From Firmicutes bacterium CAG:345 (GTDB lineage Bacteria > Bacillota_I > Bacilli_A > RFN20 > CAG-288), in NCBI GenBank assembly GCA_000433315.1, contig FR893364.1, positions 1-64,000 of the forward strand: DNA of 64,000 nt, written 5' to 3'. The notes beneath the pieces are model-generated. The model ran no database searches and was not told the DNA's origin. It worked only from the letters and a program-made list of their open reading frames with translations. Shown in pieces: positions 60,738 through 64,000 of this stretch. Within the stretch, counting starts at the first letter, position 1. Each line of letters begins with the position of its first letter. A program made the position numbers and the translations under genes.

Positions 60738-62803
60738 ATAATTTCCTCCAATTTATATTGTTTATTTTGATAAGCTTCTAAATAATAAGATTTATTTTTA
60801 TATTTAAATTTTAAACTAATTTTCCTAATTTTTTTCGGAATATTTAAATTAATAGATATATCATCATTTTTAAATGACATTCCTAATATTCCGTATATAA
60901 GAACCATATAGGCACCACCATTACTAGCTGGATGAGTACCGCCAATATATATACCACCTGCAAACATTTTTTGGTCGGTACCAAGATCTATGGAACTAGA
61001 TTTTAAGAACATTTCGTAAGCAGTTTTATATTCTTTAATAGTAAAACCTAAAATTCCATACATTGAACTAGAGAGGCTAGATCCGTGCTCTGTATATGGA
61101 TAATAAAAATCATAGTTAGCTTTTTTTATATCGAAACTAAAATAATCACGAAAAAGAGAAATCAAGGCAACTACATCAGCTTGTTTGATAACTCTAGTAG
61201 GATAAGCAACGCCATTCTCTGTTCCCCAATATTCATTTTTAAATTTTAATCTAGAACGAACGATTTCGACCGATGTATCTTCTAAATTAAAATAGTTAGA
61301 AAATTGTTCGATTATTTTTTGATCATTTGGTTGAGGTAAATATAATTTATTTGTAAAATCTTCAATTTCTTTTATTAAAGGAGAATTTTTTTCAATTTTT
61401 AATAAATATTTTAGAGTTATTTTACATGCATAATAAGCCATATAATTGGTAAAAGCATTGTCATTAACTCTTTCGTGATATTCATCTGGACCAATTACAT
61501 CGTTTAAATGATATACACCATCAATTTCATTTTTATAACTTATAAAAAATGTTGCAACTTCTTTCATTACATCGAGTGCACCAGAAAAAAGAATGGAGAT
61601 ATCATCAGTCATTTTTATATATTGTTCAATTGAATAAACTATATCGGCAGAAATATGAATTTGTTTTTCGTTAAAATAAGTTCTTATAGGTTTATTTGTT
61701 AAAGGATCAGTAACATTATATTTTGAACAGGCTTCAAGTCCAGTATCTTGGCTTTCCCAAGCATAGAAAGCTCCTTCATAACCAAATTCTTGAGCTTTCT
61801 TTTTTGCTCCTTCTAGTGTGTTGATTCTATATAAAATTAGATTTCTACTAATTTCTGGATCAACCATGTTGTAAAAAGGCTCTAAAAATATTTCTGTATC
61901 CCAAAATATGGCACCTTTATATGTTTGACCGGAAACTCCTCTAGCAGGAATAGAAGTGCAATAATTTTTATTCCCCAATATTAAAAGATGATAGATGCTA
62001 TAGCGTAAAAGAAAATCAGCTTTATTATCGCCAACTATACTAACATTGGCATAGTTCCATTTGTTGGAAAAGGAATCTATATGGTCTTTTTTAGCTAAAA
62101 CATATTCTTTTTTTGAAAATGAAAAATTTGAAAAATCGCAATTTTCATATATATGTTGTGAAACATATAGTTCTATATTTTTATCTTTTTTTCCTTCTAA
62201 AATTAAATGAAAGAATCCATTTTTATAGGTGAAATGAATATTTTTTGGGAAAATATAGCAAGATTTAGTTCTTAAAACTTTACCTTCGTTAGTTAGACCT
62301 TCAAAATATAAATATTGTTCTTTTCTATATATTTTTTTCTTTATAAAATGTGGACCGTTTATTTCATAAATATTTAAATCAGTACCAATTTTAATCTTTA
62401 TAGTCTCATCTTTTTTAAAGTGAATTGAATATTTCATCATCAAAAGATTATCGGTACAAGAAGAAATAAATTTCTCACTTTGAATAATTAAATCTGAAAA
62501 TTCAGTTTTTCGTGAAACAATAGCATTTTTTAAATTTAATTTTTGCTCATGGTTAATAGGAGAATTGAATACTGTATGATTTTTTATTTCGACGTAAAAG
62601 GCGTTTGGTGCATTGAGACTTTCACGCCATTTATCCTGAAATTTATCATAGAATCCAACTACATTTAAGCCTACCAAATGTTTGCTTTTAAATTCTTCGA
62701 GTGTTCCACGATAACCTAAATGTCCGTTTCCGATTAGAAACATATTTCCATAAGATATGATATTTTTTTTATCAAATCCTATTTTTTTTAAAGACCACTT
62801 CAT
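60734..62803 (-). CDS. GH65 glycoside phosphorylase (maltose/kojibiose/nigerose type)
   Basis: It splits an alpha-glucosidic disaccharide with phosphate, releasing beta-glucose 1-phosphate. The N-terminal supersandwich starts YGNMFLIGNGHLGYRGTLEE. The (alpha/alpha)6 barrel has FWDTEIFLEPF, YRINTLEGAKKKAQEFGYEG, the general acid Glu441 in VIGPDEYHERVND and EHGSSLSSSMYGI. Length 689 is slightly below the usual 750. Linkage specificity cannot be read by eye. No signal peptide, so cytosolic. The stop overlaps the fusion gene start by four bases (ATGA). Confidence 0.9.
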   Translation of the reverse strand: MKWSLKKIGFDKKNIISYGNMFLIGNGHLGYRGTLEEFKSKHLVGLNVVGFYDKFQDKWRESLNAPNAFYVEIKNHTVFNSPINHEQKLNLKNAIVSRKTEFSDLIIQSEKFISSCTDNLLMMKYSIHFKKDETIKIKIGTDLNIYEINGPHFIKKKIYRKEQYLYFEGLTNEGKVLRTKSCYIFPKNIHFTYKNGFFHLILEGKKDKNIELYVSQHIYENCDFSNFSFSKKEYVLAKKDHIDSFSNKWNYANVSIVGDNKADFLLRYSIYHLLILGNKNYCTSIPARGVSGQTYKGAIFWDTEIFLEPFYNMVDPEISRNLILYRINTLEGAKKKAQEFGYEGAFYAWESQDTGLEACSKYNVTDPLTNKPIRTYFNEKQIHISADIVYSIEQYIKMTDDISILFSGALDVMKEVATFFISYKNEIDGVYHLNDVIGPDEYHERVNDNAFTNYMAYYACKITLKYLLKIEKNSPLIKEIEDFTNKLYLPQPNDQKIIEQFSNYFNLEDTSVEIVRSRLKFKNEYWGTENGVAYPTRVIKQADVVALISLFRDYFSFDIKKANYDFYYPYTEHGSSLSSSMYGILGFTIKEYKTAYEMFLKSSSIDLGTDQKMFAGGIYIGGTHPASNGGAYMVLIYGILGMSFKNDDISINLNIPKKIRKISLKFKYKNKSYYLEAYQNKQYKLEEII

Positions 62804-62806
62804 ATC

Positions 62807-64000
62807 TTATCTTTCTATTGTTAGGAAATCTTTTATAGTGTATTCCTTGTCATAAATTTTCAATTTGACAGGATCACCTTCAATGATTAATTTTGTTTCT
62901 TTATCAGTAACTTTGATATTAATTATCGTTCCATGATAAGTTATTTTAAACGAATAAGATTTCCAATTTGGAAGAATAGATGGATTTAAAATTAATTCAC
63001 TTTTATCACTTCTTAATCCTCCAAAACCATAGACAATATTCATCCAAGCGGCAGCAATACTTGTCATATGAATTCCTTCAAGGGTATTGCAGTTATAATC
63101 ATCAAGATCTAATCTTGTCGCAAAGTTAAAGAATTTGCTTGCATCATCGTATTTTTTTAATTCGCTAGCAAATATTGAATGAATAGATGGACTTAAACTT
63201 GATTCATGGATGCAACGAGGTTCGTAATATTCATAATTACATTTTTTTTGGTCAAATGTAAAATCTTGATTAAACAAAAACATGAACATTAAAACATCGG
63301 GTTGTTTAATCATATCGTTTCTGTAAATTCGATCATAAGACCAATGGGAATATAATGGAAAATCTGAAGTTGGAATTTTATTTATATCGATATGGGGAAG
63401 AGAAAAGAATCCTTCATGTTGTTCAAATACATGTGTTTTTTTATTATAAAGAATTATCATTTTGTTGCTTGCATCATGAATTGAATTAAAAAATGATTCA
63501 TCGATATCACATTTTTTCAAAAGAGCAGAAAAATCATAATTTTTGCTTTTATAAAGCTCTAAAAGATAATCAAAAGCTTTTTTAGCCATGAAATTAGTAT
63601 ATGTATTATTATTTACCATCATTTCAAATTCATCAGGCCCCATAACTCCATAAAATCCAAATCCACTATGATCTTGATTATATTGGCCACGACTTAATAA
63701 AAATTTACAAATTTCTATAAGCATTTCTATTCCATAATTTTGCATGAATTGCTTATCATTATAAAGATTCATATAATGATAAATTGCATAGAAAACCCCT
63801 GTTGATGGTTGAAATTGTAAAGATGCATGTTGCCATAAATTACATCCTTCTTTACCATTTCTTGTTGCTACAGGATAACAAGCACCTCTGCAATCAAGTT
63901 CTTTGGCTCTTTCTCTGGCTTCATTTAAAGTATTGTAGCGGAACATGAGTAAATTCTTACTAGCTTCTTTATTTGAAAATAAATAGTATGGTAAACAATA
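62807..64000 (-). CDS. Second GH65 glycoside phosphorylase, 5' end beyond the window
   Basis: The frame is open to the right edge and continues upstream of the internal ATG at 63946 with CLPYYLFSNKEASKNLL, a standard GH65 segment, so the gene is partial here. It contains MFRYNTLNEARERAKELDCRG, LWQHASLQFQPSTG, the acid Glu in GVMGPDEFEMMVNN, IHESSLSPSIHS and a C-terminal beta-sandwich. It lies three bases upstream of the other GH65 gene. The two differ clearly, so different linkages or sugars are likely. Confidence 0.88.
   Translation of the reverse strand, partial: YCLPYYLFSNKEASKNLLMFRYNTLNEARERAKELDCRGACYPVATRNGKEGCNLWQHASLQFQPSTGVFYAIYHYMNLYNDKQFMQNYGIEMLIEICKFLLSRGQYNQDHSGFGFYGVMGPDEFEMMVNNNTYTNFMAKKAFDYLLELYKSKNYDFSALLKKCDIDESFFNSIHDASNKMIILYNKKTHVFEQHEGFFSLPHIDINKIPTSDFPLYSHWSYDRIYRNDMIKQPDVLMFMFLFNQDFTFDQKKCNYEYYEPRCIHESSLSPSIHSIFASELKKYDDASKFFNFATRLDLDDYNCNTLEGIHMTSIAAAWMNIVYGFGGLRSDKSELILNPSILPNWKSYSFKITYHGTIINIKVTDKETKLIIEGDPVKLKIYDKEYTIKDFLTIER

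Overview
This window comes from a low-GC Gram-positive bacterium of the Bacilli/Mollicutes-related gut lineages (Erysipelotrichales, RF39 or Acholeplasma-like). The evidence is strong AGGAGG ribosome sites, many Ser/Thr-rich lipoproteins, a sufCDSUB operon, Dtd/MnmA/MnmG/RsmE/MtaB/RarA housekeeping genes and YjcZ-like micro-proteins. TGA is used as a stop (for example rsmE, the GT4 gene and the DpnM homologue), so the code is the standard one and not that of Mycoplasma.

Layout. (1) 197-21939 is a very long, tightly packed plus-strand operon for plant-glycan use, probably arabinan with galactan side chains. It holds a complete ABC sugar importer (binding lipoprotein, two permeases, an oversized ATPase), a GH2 enzyme, five GH43 enzymes (two cytosolic, three lipoproteins, one a clear endo-arabinanase type), a MORN-SGNH esterase, a GH36 alpha-galactosidase and an acetylesterase-like lipoprotein. 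A promoter with a cre/LacI-type operator lies in front and a hairpin terminator ends it. A convergent LacI-type regulator (21966-22949) follows. (2) 23071-29970 is an envelope/glycolipid block (GT8, two UPF0104 flippase-like proteins, GT4) running into recX and a YhaM-type nuclease. Two tiny minus-strand membrane genes, missing from ordinary ORF calls, follow at 30001-30221. (3) 30435-47226 is housekeeping: PrsA-like lipoproteins, HIT, sufCDSUB, mnmG, rarA, dtd-mnmA, a GNAT, rsmE, mtaB and tRNA-Ala(UGC). (4) 47227-56520 is an accessory island, visibly richer in G+C from about 48.8 kb: a frameshifted ClpP/SDH-class protease, an HTH gene with a full DpnII-type GATC restriction-modification cassette (two methylases and the nuclease), a structured GC-rich spacer, a SIR2-HerA defence pair, an unknown gene and a large serine recombinase. 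(5) 56521-57137 is a frameshifted flavoprotein gene. (6) 57199-64000 is a minus-strand alpha-glucoside locus: two GH65 phosphorylases, a protein fusing beta-phosphoglucomutase to an MsmX/UgpC-type ABC ATPase, and a beta-helix glycosidase lipoprotein.

How the genes work together. Surface lipoproteins cut polysaccharide, the importer takes up oligosaccharides, and cytosolic GH2/GH36/GH43 enzymes finish them. In the second locus GH65 enzymes would release beta-glucose 1-phosphate, which the fused beta-phosphoglucomutase domain would turn into glucose 6-phosphate while the same polypeptide powers sugar import. The most unusual items are that fusion, the 693-residue ATPase with two large insertions, the structured RNA-like segment before SIR2-HerA, and the MORN-SGNH enzyme.
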